Source: Zhihengliuella flava
GTDB taxonomy: Bacteria; Actinomycetota; Actinomycetes; Actinomycetales; Micrococcaceae
Direction of reading: 5' to 3'
Assembly: GCF_015751895.1 (NCBI RefSeq)
Contig: NZ_JADOTZ010000001.1
Location: forward strand, 1,922,001 to 1,986,000
DNA: 64,000 nt
Positions 7,771 to 16,195 of the stretch are shown here, piece after piece. The stretch's first letter is position 1; each line of letters opens with the position of its first letter. Below the pieces are notes generated by a model. The model was not told where the DNA came from and ran no database searches. It saw only the letters and a program-made list of their open reading frames with translations. Both the position numbers and the translations under genes were made by a program.

Positions 7771-9458
7771 GTGCCTCACCAGTGATGGAACGCGGCGTGG
7801 CCCCGTCCGGCGCCGGGAACATCGGCCGCGCTGGCGCGGGTCACCCACTCACCGGCACCTGGCGGCTGGCGCGGGCCATGCTGCGCGCTGACCGCGTCCG
7901 GCTGACCGTGTGGTTGGCGGTGATCGTCGGCTTCATCGCCTACGTCGCCGTGGCGTTCCCTGCCGCCATGGGGGACGTCGCCGTCGCCGAGCGCGGCGCC
8001 GTGATGGCCGAGCCGGCCGCCGCCATGATGGCGGGCCCCGGGTACGGGCTTGAGAATTACACCCTCGAGGTCATGATGGCGAACGAGATGCTGGGCCTGT
8101 TCGCCGTGTTGGTGGCCATCATGTCCCTCCAGCTCGTGACCCGACATACGCGGGCCGAGGAGGAGGCCGGACGGACCGACCTAGTGCGGGCCGCCCCGGT
8201 GGGCCGGCACGCGCAACTGACGGCCGCCGTCGTCGTCCTGATCGCCGCCAACCTGGTGGTCGGCGCAGGCACCGCCGGCGCGCTGGTCATCGCGGGGCTG
8301 GAGCCGGCGCTGGACTCCACGGTGTTCGGCCTCGCGCTGGCCGCCGTCGGCGTCGTGTTTGGCGCGCTAGCCGCCACCACGGCGCAGCTGAACCGCTCGG
8401 CGCGCGCCGCCTCCGGTATGGCCGGCGCGGCGCTCGGCGTCGCGTACGTGCTGCGTGCGGTGGGGGACGCGAGCCAGCGCGGCGGCAACTGGATGTCCTG
8501 GCTCTCGCCCATTGGCTGGGCGCAGCAACTGCGGATCTACGTGGACCTGCGCTGGGAGCCCATGCTACTGCTCGGCGGGCTCGCGGTGCTCGCGCTGGGC
8601 CTCGCGTATGCGCTGTCCGCGCGGCGCGACGTCGACGGCGCGCTGCTGCCGGAGCGCTTGGGCCGGGCACGCGCCAAGGCCGCGGGCCGGACGCTCGCCG
8701 GGCTCACCGTGCGCCTAGAGGCCCCGCGCGTGCTGTGGTGGGGCATCGGGCTGGGCGTCTTCGGCGTGCTGACCGGATCCCTCGCGGGGCCGATGGCGGA
8801 CATGCTCGCGGATAACCCCCAGCTGGCCCAGATGATGGGCCTGACCGGCGAGGCGGCCGATGACTTCATTGCCGAGACCATGAGCGTGTTCCTGATGTTC
8901 TTCGCCATGGCCGTGGCGGCCTACGCCGTGATGTCCACCCGGAGCCTGCGCGCTGACGAGGCGGCGGGCCGGAGCGAGCTGGCGCTCGCCGGCGCCGTCT
9001 CCCGGTACCGGTGGCTGGGACTGCCGCTGATCGTGACGGTGGCGGCCGGGATCTTGCTGCTGGCCGTGTCCGGGCTGGGGCTCGGGGCGGGAGCCGCCGC
9101 CGAACTCGGGGCCGACGCCCTCGGTGACTTCACGCTGGCCGCGCTGACCTACGCCCCGCTGATCGCCGGCTGGGCGGCCGCGGCGGCGCTGTTCTACGGG
9201 CTGCGGGGCGGCGGCGGTTGGCTCTGGGCGCTGCTGGGGATTTGCCTCGTGGTGGGCATGTACGGGTCCATGCTGGGACTGCCCGACCCCGTCATCGACG
9301 CCGAGCCGTTCAGCATGGTCGAGCCCATGGCCCTGATCCGCGGCGACGCCGGGTGGGAGAGCGATTCCCCGTGGTGGCCGCTGGTCGGAGCGTCTGCGGT
9401 GGCCGTGGTTCTCGCGGCTGGCGCGCTCGGTGCCTTCCGGCGTCGCGACGCCGCCTGA
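7767..9458 (+). CDS. ABC exporter permease (polyketide-antibiotic transporter type)
   Basis: A 563-residue membrane subunit of the exporter. It consists of two similar halves of about six hydrophobic segments each, the duplicated layout known from TnrB2/tetronasin-type permeases. The motif RADRVRLTVWLAV in the first half is echoed by EAPRVLWWGIGLGVF in the second. The ATG overlaps the stop of the ATPase frame, which supports this start over the longer upstream open frame. It is the last gene of the tetR-ATPase-permease operon. If the ATPase really is broken, this permease has no partner encoded here. Confidence 0.9.
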   Translation: MSASPVMERGVAPSGAGNIGRAGAGHPLTGTWRLARAMLRADRVRLTVWLAVIVGFIAYVAVAFPAAMGDVAVAERGAVMAEPAAAMMAGPGYGLENYTLEVMMANEMLGLFAVLVAIMSLQLVTRHTRAEEEAGRTDLVRAAPVGRHAQLTAAVVVLIAANLVVGAGTAGALVIAGLEPALDSTVFGLALAAVGVVFGALAATTAQLNRSARAASGMAGAALGVAYVLRAVGDASQRGGNWMSWLSPIGWAQQLRIYVDLRWEPMLLLGGLAVLALGLAYALSARRDVDGALLPERLGRARAKAAGRTLAGLTVRLEAPRVLWWGIGLGVFGVLTGSLAGPMADMLADNPQLAQMMGLTGEAADDFIAETMSVFLMFFAMAVAAYAVMSTRSLRADEAAGRSELALAGAVSRYRWLGLPLIVTVAAGILLLAVSGLGLGAGAAAELGADALGDFTLAALTYAPLIAGWAAAAALFYGLRGGGGWLWALLGICLVVGMYGSMLGLPDPVIDAEPFSMVEPMALIRGDAGWESDSPWWPLVGASAVAVVLAAGALGAFRRRDAA

Positions 9459-9479
9459 ACCCAGCGCGGTGACGGCATG

Positions 9480-9575
9480 AAAAAGCAGCCGGTGAGGGGG
9501 AGGGGGATCCTCGACAAGTTGGGGGGATTGCCACGAAAGGCGGTGTTGTAAAGGCACCCCATCACCGGCTGCTGG
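9480..9575 (-). ncRNA. Candidate C-rich small RNA (6C-like)
   Basis: On the minus strand GCAGCCGGTGATGGGG (from 9572) pairs with CCCCTCACCGGCTGC (to 9485) with one bulged base, and TTTTT follows at once, so the outer stem also ends as an intrinsic terminator. The roughly 57-nt interior has a run of six C (9521-9526 on the plus strand as G) and a second C-rich stretch. A possible promoter is TTGGGA, 17 bp, GTAACT on the minus strand just upstream. C-rich loops in an actinobacterial intergenic RNA recall the 6C RNA family, but I could not check the covariance model. It could also be only an elongated terminator. Confidence 0.45.
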
Positions 9576-9627
9576 AGTAGAAGTTACCACAGGAATTTCG
9601 CGATTCCCAAGCGCGATTGTTGCGGTC

Positions 9628-9649
9628 AAAAATCGGGATAAAAATCCCC
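9628..9649 (-). terminator. Intrinsic terminator of the alpha/beta hydrolase gene
   Basis: Read on the minus strand, GGGAT-TTTT-ATCCC (plus 9635-9648) is followed by a T run (plus 9628-9632). It lies about 150 bp past the stop of the minus-strand hydrolase gene and just before the putative small-RNA promoter. Confidence 0.6.
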
Positions 9650-9672
9650 ATTAGCGCCCCGTGGGTCCCTAG

Positions 9673-9703
9673 GCGCTCGTGGCGCGATCCGCGCCACGAG
9701 TGC
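9673..9703. terminator. GC-rich 13-bp hairpin, likely bidirectional terminator
   Basis: CTCGTGGCGC (9676-9685) pairs perfectly with GCGCCACGAG (9691-9700) around a 5-base loop. Three more pairs extend the stem outward, one of them G-T. There is no T run on either side, as is usual for actinobacterial stem-type terminators. It lies between two convergent genes. Confidence 0.55.
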
Positions 9704-9734
9704 GGTCGACACCCCGCCACCGCATGGTATGCCA

Positions 9735-9749
9735 AATGACTAGGTCATT
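9735..9749. promoter_or_regulatory. Operator-like palindrome AATGAC-TAG-GTCATT
   Basis: A perfect 6-bp inverted repeat with a 3-bp spacer. It sits 3' of the hydrolase gene and not before any recognised start, so its role is unknown. The symmetry and size are those of a MarR- or TetR-type site; this is pattern only. Confidence 0.3.
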
Positions 9750-9795
9750 CTGGGAGGATCATTCGCGAAGGGGGCGCTTTTTCAGTGTTAATCGA

Positions 9796-10851
9796 TCATT
9801 CGCACGAGATGTTTTTGAGCGCGCTGATCACGTGCTGAGTCAGGGCGGGGCCGTCCACCTCATGGCCGCCGTCGTGTTCGATGAGCGTCACCGGCGGCGG
9901 TGCGCCGGGGTCGCCGCTGCGGTGGCCGGGTTCGCTGCGGCCGAGGCGGGCGAGCGCGTCCGCCGTGGCGCGCACCCCGCCGATCGGAAAGAGCTGGTCC
10001 GCGCGGCCGGCCTCCACAATGATGGGCCCGGTGAAAGCGGCGAGCACCTCCGGCAGGTCGCCGAACCGCGCGAGTCCGGGCGTGTAATTACACGGGCAGT
10101 GCTCGATCGCCAAGATCCCCTGAGCAAACGTGCTGCCGTACCCGCTGAGCGCCAGCACCCGCACCTGCGGGTGCGGCAGGGCCACGTGGACGCCGATCTG
10201 GCCGCCGCCGGAGAATCCGGCCACGCCCAGTGGGGCCGAGGGATCGACCTCCAACTCCGCCAACTGGCCCAGCAGGCCGTTCAGCTCCGCGGTCCGCGCC
10301 CCGCTGAGGGACAACCCAAACAATCCCAGGTGATTCACCAGGCGCTGACACTGGGTTCCGGGGCGCTCGGCGGCCCCGCGGCGCCCCGGTAGGCCCACCA
10401 TATCGGGGATCACGACGGTGGCTCCGGCCTCGACGAGCTGGACGCCCAGCCGGCCGTGGGCGCCCGCGGTGGCCCCGTCGTCGTCCACCCCGGCGAGGGA
10501 GGCACTGCTGGCGCCGTGGCCGTGGAGCGCCAGCACCGTGGGAGACGGGCCGGGCCCGGTGGGGCGGAGGACATAGACGCCGAACGGCATGCCCGGAAAA
10601 ATCTCGGCGCTCCAGCGCTGGCGCACCCAGTCCCCGTGCGCGGACTCCTCGAGCAGGCGCGGGGGTTCGGGGCGGAGGTACGGTGCGAACGCGGCGGAGA
10701 GCTGGCCTAAGTGCTCGACTGCGGAGGTGGCGCCGCCGGTGGCTGCCGCGGGCGACGGCGGGTCCTGCCGCACGCGGAGCAGGAGCGGTTCGGCGCCGCG
10801 GCCGAGTGAAGGGTCAGTGCAGGCGGTGGGCGGGGGAGACGAGTGGTCCAT
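9796..10851 (-). CDS. Alpha/beta hydrolase (acetyl esterase/dienelactone-hydrolase-like)
   Basis: A 351-residue hydrolase. The nucleophile elbow is GFSGGG, preceded by PLGVA; the acid is probably D in AGRADQLFPIGG and the base H in EHDGGHEV near the C-terminus. An early oxyanion-type motif HGHGASS also fits. The N-terminal 60 residues are Pro/Ala-rich without a signal peptide. It resembles the ABHYDR/AXE-type hydrolases that deacetylate sugars, but the substrate cannot be named. The start is the ATG at 10851; a downstream start is possible because the N-terminus is poorly conserved in character. It is divergent from the GntR gene. Confidence 0.82.
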   Translation of the reverse strand: MDHSSPPPTACTDPSLGRGAEPLLLRVRQDPPSPAAATGGATSAVEHLGQLSAAFAPYLRPEPPRLLEESAHGDWVRQRWSAEIFPGMPFGVYVLRPTGPGPSPTVLALHGHGASSASLAGVDDDGATAGAHGRLGVQLVEAGATVVIPDMVGLPGRRGAAERPGTQCQRLVNHLGLFGLSLSGARTAELNGLLGQLAELEVDPSAPLGVAGFSGGGQIGVHVALPHPQVRVLALSGYGSTFAQGILAIEHCPCNYTPGLARFGDLPEVLAAFTGPIIVEAGRADQLFPIGGVRATADALARLGRSEPGHRSGDPGAPPPVTLIEHDGGHEVDGPALTQHVISALKNISCE

Positions 10852-10968
10852 GGGGTCCTGTTCGTGGCGGCGCGGTCCTCTGGGCCATCATGCCAGCGTG
10901 GGTGCGGCCGTGGTGATGCCCATCGGGTATGGCCCGGCCACGTAGGTGGGCCCGCGCGCGGCCGGCTG

Positions 10969-10996
10969 CTTGCCTGCAGAAACTTCTGCAAGCAAG
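10969..10996. promoter_or_regulatory. LacI-like palindrome CTTGCCTGCAGAA / TTCTGCAAGCAAG
   Basis: A 13-bp inverted repeat with a 2-bp spacer and one mismatch, between the divergent hydrolase and GntR genes. The core TGCAGAA-N2-TTCTGCA occurs again at 46640-46655. Direct CTTGCAG repeats are known in Streptomyces maltose-regulon promoters, which suggests a LacI-family site. The regulator is not identified in this window. Confidence 0.45.
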
Positions 10997-11071
10997 AAAG
11001 GGGTGCGCCCGCGTGCCGCCGGCTGAGCGCGCGTGCTGCGGGGCGAGCGCAGTGGCTCATATGATGAAGCG

Positions 11072-11758
11072 ATGACCTCCGTCTTTTCCAGCCAGTCCGC
11101 GCCGAGCCGCCAGGTCCTGGCCGACCACGTGTACGAGGAGCTGCTGGCGGCGCTCATTGACGGGCGCTTCGAGGCCGGCGCCGCGCTGAGCATCGAGGGC
11201 CTAGCGCGGGACCTCGGGGTGTCACCGACGCCGGTGCGGGAGGCGCTGGCCCGCCTGGAGCACACGGGCATGGTGCGGCGCGCGGCGCTGAAGGGGTACC
11301 GGGTGGCGCCGCTGATCACCCCGGAGGAGCTGGCCCAGCTGGCCGAGGCGCGCAAGCTGATCGAAACCCATAATGCGGAGCAGGCGTGCGCCCGGGCGGA
11401 CCAGGAGCTCGTCGACGCGCTCGCCGAGACGATCGAGCGGCTTTCCGCCGCGCCGACGGGCGCCTCCTACAGCGAATTCCGCGACTACTGGAAGGCCGAC
11501 GAGGACTTCCACCGGATCATCGCCGAGAGCGCGGGCAACCCGTTCATCCTCAGCGCTTACAACACCCTCGGCGGGCAGGTGCAGCGGTTTCGCCTGTTCG
11601 CCGGGCTGGGGGTGACCGACGCGGACTGCGCGATCGCCGAGCACACCGCGATCCTCGAGGCGTTCCGGTCCGCCGACCCGGCCGCGGCACGGGCCGCCAT
11701 GGAGGCCCACCTCGACGGCGTTCGGCAGCGCGGCATTAAGGACAGCACCGAGCGGTAA
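11072..11758 (+). CDS. GntR family regulator, FCD (FadR) subfamily
   Basis: A 228-residue transcription factor. The winged helix-turn-helix is seen at about residues 25-80 (SIEGLARDLGVSPTPVREALARLEHTGMV) and the all-helical FCD effector domain follows, with the usual metal-site residues around DYWKADEDFHRIIAESAGN and AEHTAILEAF. The ATG at 11072 is chosen because a TATGAT box lies six bases upstream (leaderless); an upstream in-frame GTG at 11033 would overlap that box. It lies directly before the catabolic operon starting at 11987 and most likely controls it through the palindrome at 11948-11966. Confidence 0.92.
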   Translation: MTSVFSSQSAPSRQVLADHVYEELLAALIDGRFEAGAALSIEGLARDLGVSPTPVREALARLEHTGMVRRAALKGYRVAPLITPEELAQLAEARKLIETHNAEQACARADQELVDALAETIERLSAAPTGASYSEFRDYWKADEDFHRIIAESAGNPFILSAYNTLGGQVQRFRLFAGLGVTDADCAIAEHTAILEAFRSADPAAARAAMEAHLDGVRQRGIKDSTER

Positions 11759-11768
11759 GCCGCTCCGC

Positions 11769-11890
11769 CGTACCGGCCAGCCCAGTTTCCGCTGGCCGTG
11801 CGCGCCGGTGCGCTCACCGGCCCTCCTCTGACTAGTGCTTTTGCGCTCTTCTAAGCCGGCCCGCGGGGCGAAAGTGGGCTGGCCGGTACG
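11769..11890. repeat. 122-bp inverted-repeat element, copy A
   Basis: The ends are perfect 16-bp inverted repeats, CGTACCGGCCAGCCCA (11769-11784) and its complement (11875-11890); similarity continues to 21 of 24 bp. A second copy of almost the same length lies at 50741-50861 in opposite orientation and shares both ends plus a central block. The element begins about 10 bp after the GntR stop. It could be a small non-autonomous mobile element or a structured RNA/terminator family. Confidence 0.75.
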
Positions 11891-11947
11891 CGCCCATGCC
11901 GCGCATGACCTTTCGTGATTAGTTGACATGGATCACATCGCGGGTGA

Positions 11948-11966
11948 ATCCTATAGGAAATAGGAT
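11948..11966. promoter_or_regulatory. Putative GntR operator ATCCTAT-N5-ATAGGAT
   Basis: A perfect 7-bp inverted repeat with a 5-bp spacer (AGGAA), overlapping an inner CCTATAGG palindrome, 20 bp before the first catabolic gene. A TTGACA hexamer is at 11923-11928. FCD-type GntR proteins bind short symmetric sites of this kind, and the GntR gene is adjacent, so it is probably the operon operator. Confidence 0.55.
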
Positions 11967-11986
11967 CTACGACGAGGGAGCACCTC

Positions 11987-12994
11987 ATGCCCTACACCGC
12001 TGATACGTGGCCCATCACGGCCGCCCTGCTGCAGTTCCCCCATGAGCTGCCGGGCGGCGGCACCGTCCAGGACGCGGACGCCAGCCATTGGAAGTCCGTG
12101 TTCGCCACGGTTCGCGACGCTGGCTTTGCCAATGTGGACCTCCTCGATAGCTGGATTCGCCCCGGGGACCTCACCGCGGCGCGGCTGGATGAGCTGAAGG
12201 CCGCCCTCGGCGAGGTGGGCGTCGGCGCGCCGGCCCTGTCCGCGATCCGCCGCAGCGTGATCGACGCGCAGCACGGCCAGGAGCACCTCGCCTACGCGCA
12301 TCGGACTCTCGAGGCGGCCGCGCACTTGGGCTGCGAGGTGGTCTCCTTCGGGCTGCACCAAGCGCTGACGCCGGAACAACAACAGCAGCTGTGGTTCTGG
12401 ACGGTCCCTGGCCACCAGGACCCGGTGGGAGACCAGGACGTCTGGGCCACCGCCGTGCGCCGCTTGCGCGAACTCGGCGAGCACGCCCGCGAGCTCGGCC
12501 TGCTGATGTCGCTCGAGATGTACGAGGACACGTTCCTCGGCACCGCCGACTCCGCCGTCGCACTCGTCCAAGAGATCGGCCTCGACAACGTGGGGCTGAA
12601 CCCGGACCTGGGCAACCTGGTCCGCGTGCACCGGCCCATTGAGGACCTTCATGAGCTGATCGCCAAGACCATGCCGTACGCCAACTACTGGCACGTGAAG
12701 AATTACCTGCGGGATGAGAACACCGCCCGCGGACACTATTCGGCGCTGCCAGCCCCGTTGGAGACGGGCGTGATCAGCTACCGGGAGGCGCTCGAGGTGG
12801 CGCTGGCCCACGGCTTCCAGGGCATCATCTGCTGCGAGCACTACGGTGGGGACGGGCTCTCCGTCTCGGCCACCAATCAGCGGTTCTTGCGCGAGATGCT
12901 GCTGCCGAAGACCGAGGACTACGCGCTGGGCACCCCGCTCGTGGCGCAGGGGCGCCAAACCCCCGCCGCGGCCGCCGCGGGAGACGCCCGATGA
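11987..12994 (+). CDS. Sugar phosphate isomerase/epimerase-family TIM barrel (possible OiaC-type decarboxylase)
   Basis: A 335-residue xylose-isomerase-like TIM barrel. Four likely metal ligands are visible: E177 (SLEMYED), D207 (NPDLGN), H236 (WHVKNY) and E284 (CCEHYGGD). The family includes isomerases, epimerases and the 3-oxo-isoapionate decarboxylase OiaC, which yields L-erythrulose. Being the first gene of an operon with an erythrulose-type kinase and two C4-phosphate isomerase homologues, a decarboxylase making a ketotetrose is plausible. That function is inferred from context. Its stop overlaps the next ATG by 4 bp. Confidence 0.88.
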   Translation: MPYTADTWPITAALLQFPHELPGGGTVQDADASHWKSVFATVRDAGFANVDLLDSWIRPGDLTAARLDELKAALGEVGVGAPALSAIRRSVIDAQHGQEHLAYAHRTLEAAAHLGCEVVSFGLHQALTPEQQQQLWFWTVPGHQDPVGDQDVWATAVRRLRELGEHARELGLLMSLEMYEDTFLGTADSAVALVQEIGLDNVGLNPDLGNLVRVHRPIEDLHELIAKTMPYANYWHVKNYLRDENTARGHYSALPAPLETGVISYREALEVALAHGFQGIICCEHYGGDGLSVSATNQRFLREMLLPKTEDYALGTPLVAQGRQTPAAAAAGDAR

Positions 12995-14736
12995 CCCGCC
13001 TCTACGATGACCCCACCGCCTTCGCCGACGCGGCCATCGACGGCCTCGCCGCCGCCCACCCGCGCCTGCTGGAACGGGTCGACGGCGGCGTCGTGCGCGC
13101 CCCGGAAATGTCGGAAAACCAGGTCGCCGTCGTGATCGGCGGCGGCTCCGGCCACTACCCGGCCTTCGCCGGGCTGGTGGGCCCGGGGCTAGCGGCCGGA
13201 TCGGCGTGCGGCAACCTCTTCGCCTCGCCCTCGGCCGGCCAGATCTACCGCGTGGCACGCACGGCCGCGAACGGCGGCGGCGTGCTGCTCAGCTACGGCA
13301 ATTACGCCGGGGACGTCCTGCACTTCGGCCAGGCCCAAGAGCGCCTCAACGCCGAGGGCATCGAGACCCGCACCGTGCTGGTCTCGGATGACATCGCGTC
13401 CGCACCGGCCGCGGAACGGGACAAGCGCCGCGGCATCGCCGGGGACCTCACGGTGTTCAAGATCGCCGGCGCCGCCGCGGAGGAGGGCGCCACCTTGGAC
13501 GAGGTCGAGCGCCTTGCCCGCAAGGCCAACGAACACACCTTCAGCCTCGGCGTCGCGTTCGACGGCTGCACGCTCCCCGGCGCCGACGATGCCCTGTTCC
13601 ACGTCCCCGAGGACACCATGTCCCTAGGGCTCGGCATCCACGGCGAACCCGGCATTTCCGACCACGAGCTCCCCACCTCCGCCGAACTCGCCGAGCTGCT
13701 CGTCACCCGCCTGCTGGCCGAGCGACCCGACGGCGCCACGCGTGCCGTCCCGATCGTCAACGGCCTCGGCACGGTGAAGTACGAGGAGTTGTTTGTGCTC
13801 TTCGGCCATGTGGACCGGCTGTTGCGCGACGCCGGCGTCAGCGTCGTCGAACCCGAGGTCGGCGAGCTGGTCACCAGCCTCGACATGGCCGGGGCATCCC
13901 TCACCCTTTTCTGGGTGGACGACGAGTTGGAGCGCCTCTGGTCCTCCCCCGCGGACACGCCGGCCTTCCGCAAGGGGTCCGCCCCCACCGCCCCGCGCCG
14001 CAGCTTCTCCACCGGTAAGGCGGCGGAGGTCACGCATGAGCGTGCGACGCCGGCCAGCGCTGAACTCGGCCGCGCCGCGGCGCGCCTGCTGGCCACCGCC
14101 CGCGGCGTCGTCGTCCGCCACGAGCAGGAGCTCGGCGAGCTGGACGCGATCGCCGGCGACGGCGACCACGGGATCGGCATGCGCCGCGGGGTAGAGGCGG
14201 CCGCGGACGCCGCGGCGTCCCTCGTCGAGGAGGCGGGCGGCCAGGCGTGCGTGAGCGAGGTCCTCGCCACCGCCGGCGACGCCTGGAGCGAGAAGGCCGG
14301 CGGAACCTCCGGCGCCCTGTGGGGCTCCGGGATCGCCGCGATCGGCCGCGCGCTGGGCAGCCAACAGGAGTACGACGCCGCCGCGGCACCGGCCGCGGTT
14401 GCCGCGTACCGGGACACGGTGGTCGCCCTCGGCAAGACGGAGCTGGGGGACAAGACCATGGTGGACGCGCTGGTGCCCTACGCCGACGCGGTCGCCGAGC
14501 GGATCGCGGCCGGCGCCTCGGTGCCGGAGGCGCTCGCCGCGGCCGGCGACGTGGCCGACGCCGCCGCGCGAGCCACCGCCGACCTGACGCCCAAGAAGGG
14601 CCGCGCCCGCCCGCTCGCGGAGAAATCGCTGGGCCACCCGGACCCCGGCGCGACCTCGTTTGCGCTGATCGCCGCCGGCCTGGCGGAGGACCTAGCGCAG
14701 CACACCGCCGACCAACCCCAAGGAGAAACACGATGA
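12991..14736 (+). CDS. Single-chain DhaK-DhaL kinase (dihydroxyacetone/L-erythrulose kinase)
   Basis: A 581-residue ATP-dependent ketose kinase. The DhaK domain (about 1-330) has [12 protein letters not shown] near residue 50, where dihydroxyacetone kinases usually read GSGHEP, and GIHGEPG with H217, the region that holds the ketose. After a linker the DhaL domain (about 355-580) carries DGDHG (390-394) for Mg-ATP and [11 protein letters not shown]. Homologues in the M. smegmatis tetritol pathways phosphorylate L-erythrulose rather than dihydroxyacetone. The neighbouring RpiB-like and TIM-like isomerases favour erythrulose here. It overlaps both neighbours by 4 bp. Confidence 0.92.
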   Translation: MTRLYDDPTAFADAAIDGLAAAHPRLLERVDGGVVRAPEMSENQVAVVIGGGSGHYPAFAGLVGPGLAAGSACGNLFASPSAGQIYRVARTAANGGGVLLSYGNYAGDVLHFGQAQERLNAEGIETRTVLVSDDIASAPAAERDKRRGIAGDLTVFKIAGAAAEEGATLDEVERLARKANEHTFSLGVAFDGCTLPGADDALFHVPEDTMSLGLGIHGEPGISDHELPTSAELAELLVTRLLAERPDGATRAVPIVNGLGTVKYEELFVLFGHVDRLLRDAGVSVVEPEVGELVTSLDMAGASLTLFWVDDELERLWSSPADTPAFRKGSAPTAPRRSFSTGKAAEVTHERATPASAELGRAAARLLATARGVVVRHEQELGELDAIAGDGDHGIGMRRGVEAAADAAASLVEEAGGQACVSEVLATAGDAWSEKAGGTSGALWGSGIAAIGRALGSQQEYDAAAAPAAVAAYRDTVVALGKTELGDKTMVDALVPYADAVAERIAAGASVPEALAAAGDVADAAARATADLTPKKGRARPLAEKSLGHPDPGATSFALIAAGLAEDLAQHTADQPQGETR

Positions 14737-15197
14737 GTCACACGTTCCGCATCGTCGTCGCGAACGACTCCGCCGGCGTCGAGTACAAGAAAGCCCTGCT
14801 GGCCCAACTGCAGGCGGACGAGCGGGTGGAATCCGTCGTCGACCTCGGCGTCGGCAGCGGCGACGACACCGCCTACCCGCACGTGGCCGTCGCGGCGGCC
14901 CGCCAGGTGGCCGCCGGAGAAGCGGACCGGGCGCTGCTGATCTGCGGCACGGGCCTCGGCGTGGCGATCTCCGCGAACAAGGTGCCCGGCGTCCGCGCCG
15001 TCACGGCGCACGACGCCTACTCCGTGGAGCGGGCCGTGCTGAGCAATAACGCGCAGGTGCTCACGCTGGGGCAGCGTGTGATCGGATTGGAGCTAGCCAA
15101 GAAGCTCACCGATGAGTGGTTGCGCCACACGTTTGACCCGCAGAGCGCCTCCGCCGCCAAGGTGGACGCCATCTGCTCCTACGAGCCGCAGGCCTAG
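14733..15197 (+). CDS. RpiB/LacAB-family sugar-phosphate isomerase (EryI/DerI-like)
   Basis: A 154-residue isomerase. Family marks are [11 protein letters not shown] at the start (in place of GSDHAG), C71 in [18 protein letters not shown]93 in TAHDAYS and the [13 protein letters not shown] segment. RpiB proteins interconvert ribose and ribulose 5-phosphates, while the EryI/DerI branch converts D-erythrulose 4-phosphate to D-erythrose 4-phosphate. Lying right after a DhaKL-type kinase and in an operon with a TIM-like isomerase, the tetrose branch is the better guess. Start overlaps the kinase stop (ATGA); RBS AAGGAGA supports it. Confidence 0.92.
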   Translation: MSHTFRIVVANDSAGVEYKKALLAQLQADERVESVVDLGVGSGDDTAYPHVAVAAARQVAAGEADRALLICGTGLGVAISANKVPGVRAVTAHDAYSVERAVLSNNAQVLTLGQRVIGLELAKKLTDEWLRHTFDPQSASAAKVDAICSYEPQA

Positions 15198-15235
15198 TCG
15201 CCGCGCCGCATCAGCACTTCAAGTAAAGGACACAC

Positions 15236-16195
15236 ATGGATATCAACGTAGCGATCATCGGTTCCGGGTACATGGGCGGCGGGATTGGCCAAGTGCTGGC
15301 GCTCGCCGGCGCCCGCGTGGCCCTCGCCGACGCGGACGCGGCCACCGCGCAGGCCAACCTGGAGCGCCTGCTCACCGAGTCCCGGCAGTTCGAGGAGCAG
15401 GGCCTCTTCCCGACCGGCGCCACGGAGACGTTGACCCGGAACCTCTCCGCGGCCGAGTCGCTGGAGCAGGCCGTGGCGGAGGCCGACTTCATCGAGGAGG
15501 CCGTCCCCGAGAAGCTGGAACTCAAGCGCAGCATCCTGGCCCAGATTTCTGCGGCCGCGCGCCCGGAGGCCATCATCGGCTCCAACACGTCCACCATCTC
15601 CATTGCAGACATGGCCGTGGCCGTGGAGCACCCCGAGCGCTTCCTCGGCGTGCACTTCTCCAATCCGTCGCCGTTCATCCCGGGCGTGGAGATCATCCCG
15701 CACGCAGGCACCAGCGAGCAGACCGTGGCCGCCGCCCGGCGCTACGTGGAGGAGACGGGCAAGGAGACCGCCGTCGTCAAGGACGTCACCGGCTTTGTGC
15801 TCAACCGGCTGCAGTACGCCCTGTTCCACGAGGCCACGCAGTTGGTGGAGGAGGGCGTCGCGGCCCCGGAGGACATCGATACTCTGGTGCGCACCACGTT
15901 CGGGTTCCGCCTGCCGTTCTTCGGGCCGTTCGCGATCGCGGATATGGCGGGCCTCGATGTCTACAACTTCTGCTACCAGTCCCTGCAGACGGACTTCCCG
16001 GAGCGCTTCGCGACCCCGAAGATCCTCAGCGAGAAGGTGGAGGCCGGCCAGCTGGGCACCAAGTCCGGCGGCGGCTTCCTCGACGTCCCGGCGGAGCAGT
16101 TGGCTGAGCTGATCGCCTACCGCAACAAGGCGTACGTGAAGATGGGCCAGGTCCTGAAGGAGCTCGGCCCGGCCCCGCTGGACTCCGATGCCTGA
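15236..16195 (+). CDS. 3-hydroxyacyl-CoA dehydrogenase-family oxidoreductase
   Basis: A 319-residue NAD-dependent dehydrogenase. The Rossmann motif is IIGSGYMGGGIGQ, an acidic residue (ADAD) ends strand 2 as for NAD, and HFSNPSPFIPGVEII matches the catalytic histidine region of the family. The C-terminal helical domain is present. The same fold includes L-gulonate 3-dehydrogenase (lambda-crystallin), so the substrate need not be a CoA ester. In this sugar operon, with no thiolase or hydratase nearby, oxidation of a sugar acid at C3 to a beta-keto acid is more likely. That is inference. Confidence 0.9.
   Translation: MDINVAIIGSGYMGGGIGQVLALAGARVALADADAATAQANLERLLTESRQFEEQGLFPTGATETLTRNLSAAESLEQAVAEADFIEEAVPEKLELKRSILAQISAAARPEAIIGSNTSTISIADMAVAVEHPERFLGVHFSNPSPFIPGVEIIPHAGTSEQTVAAARRYVEETGKETAVVKDVTGFVLNRLQYALFHEATQLVEEGVAAPEDIDTLVRTTFGFRLPFFGPFAIADMAGLDVYNFCYQSLQTDFPERFATPKILSEKVEAGQLGTKSGGGFLDVPAEQLAELIAYRNKAYVKMGQVLKELGPAPLDSDA

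Larger units (their letters stand above)
9459..9795. other. Intergenic region, 337 bp, between convergent genes
   Basis: No convincing coding sequence. It contains, in order, a candidate minus-strand small RNA with its own terminator (9480-9575), a minus-strand hairpin with T-tail (9628-9649), a 13-bp stem (9673-9703) and a 15-bp palindrome (9735-9749). These are listed separately. Confidence 0.7.

Noticed and set aside
15236-16195. Dehydrogenase as a fatty-acid beta-oxidation enzyme
   Set aside because: No hydratase, thiolase or acyl-CoA genes nearby; the operon is for sugars and the fold includes L-gulonate 3-dehydrogenase.
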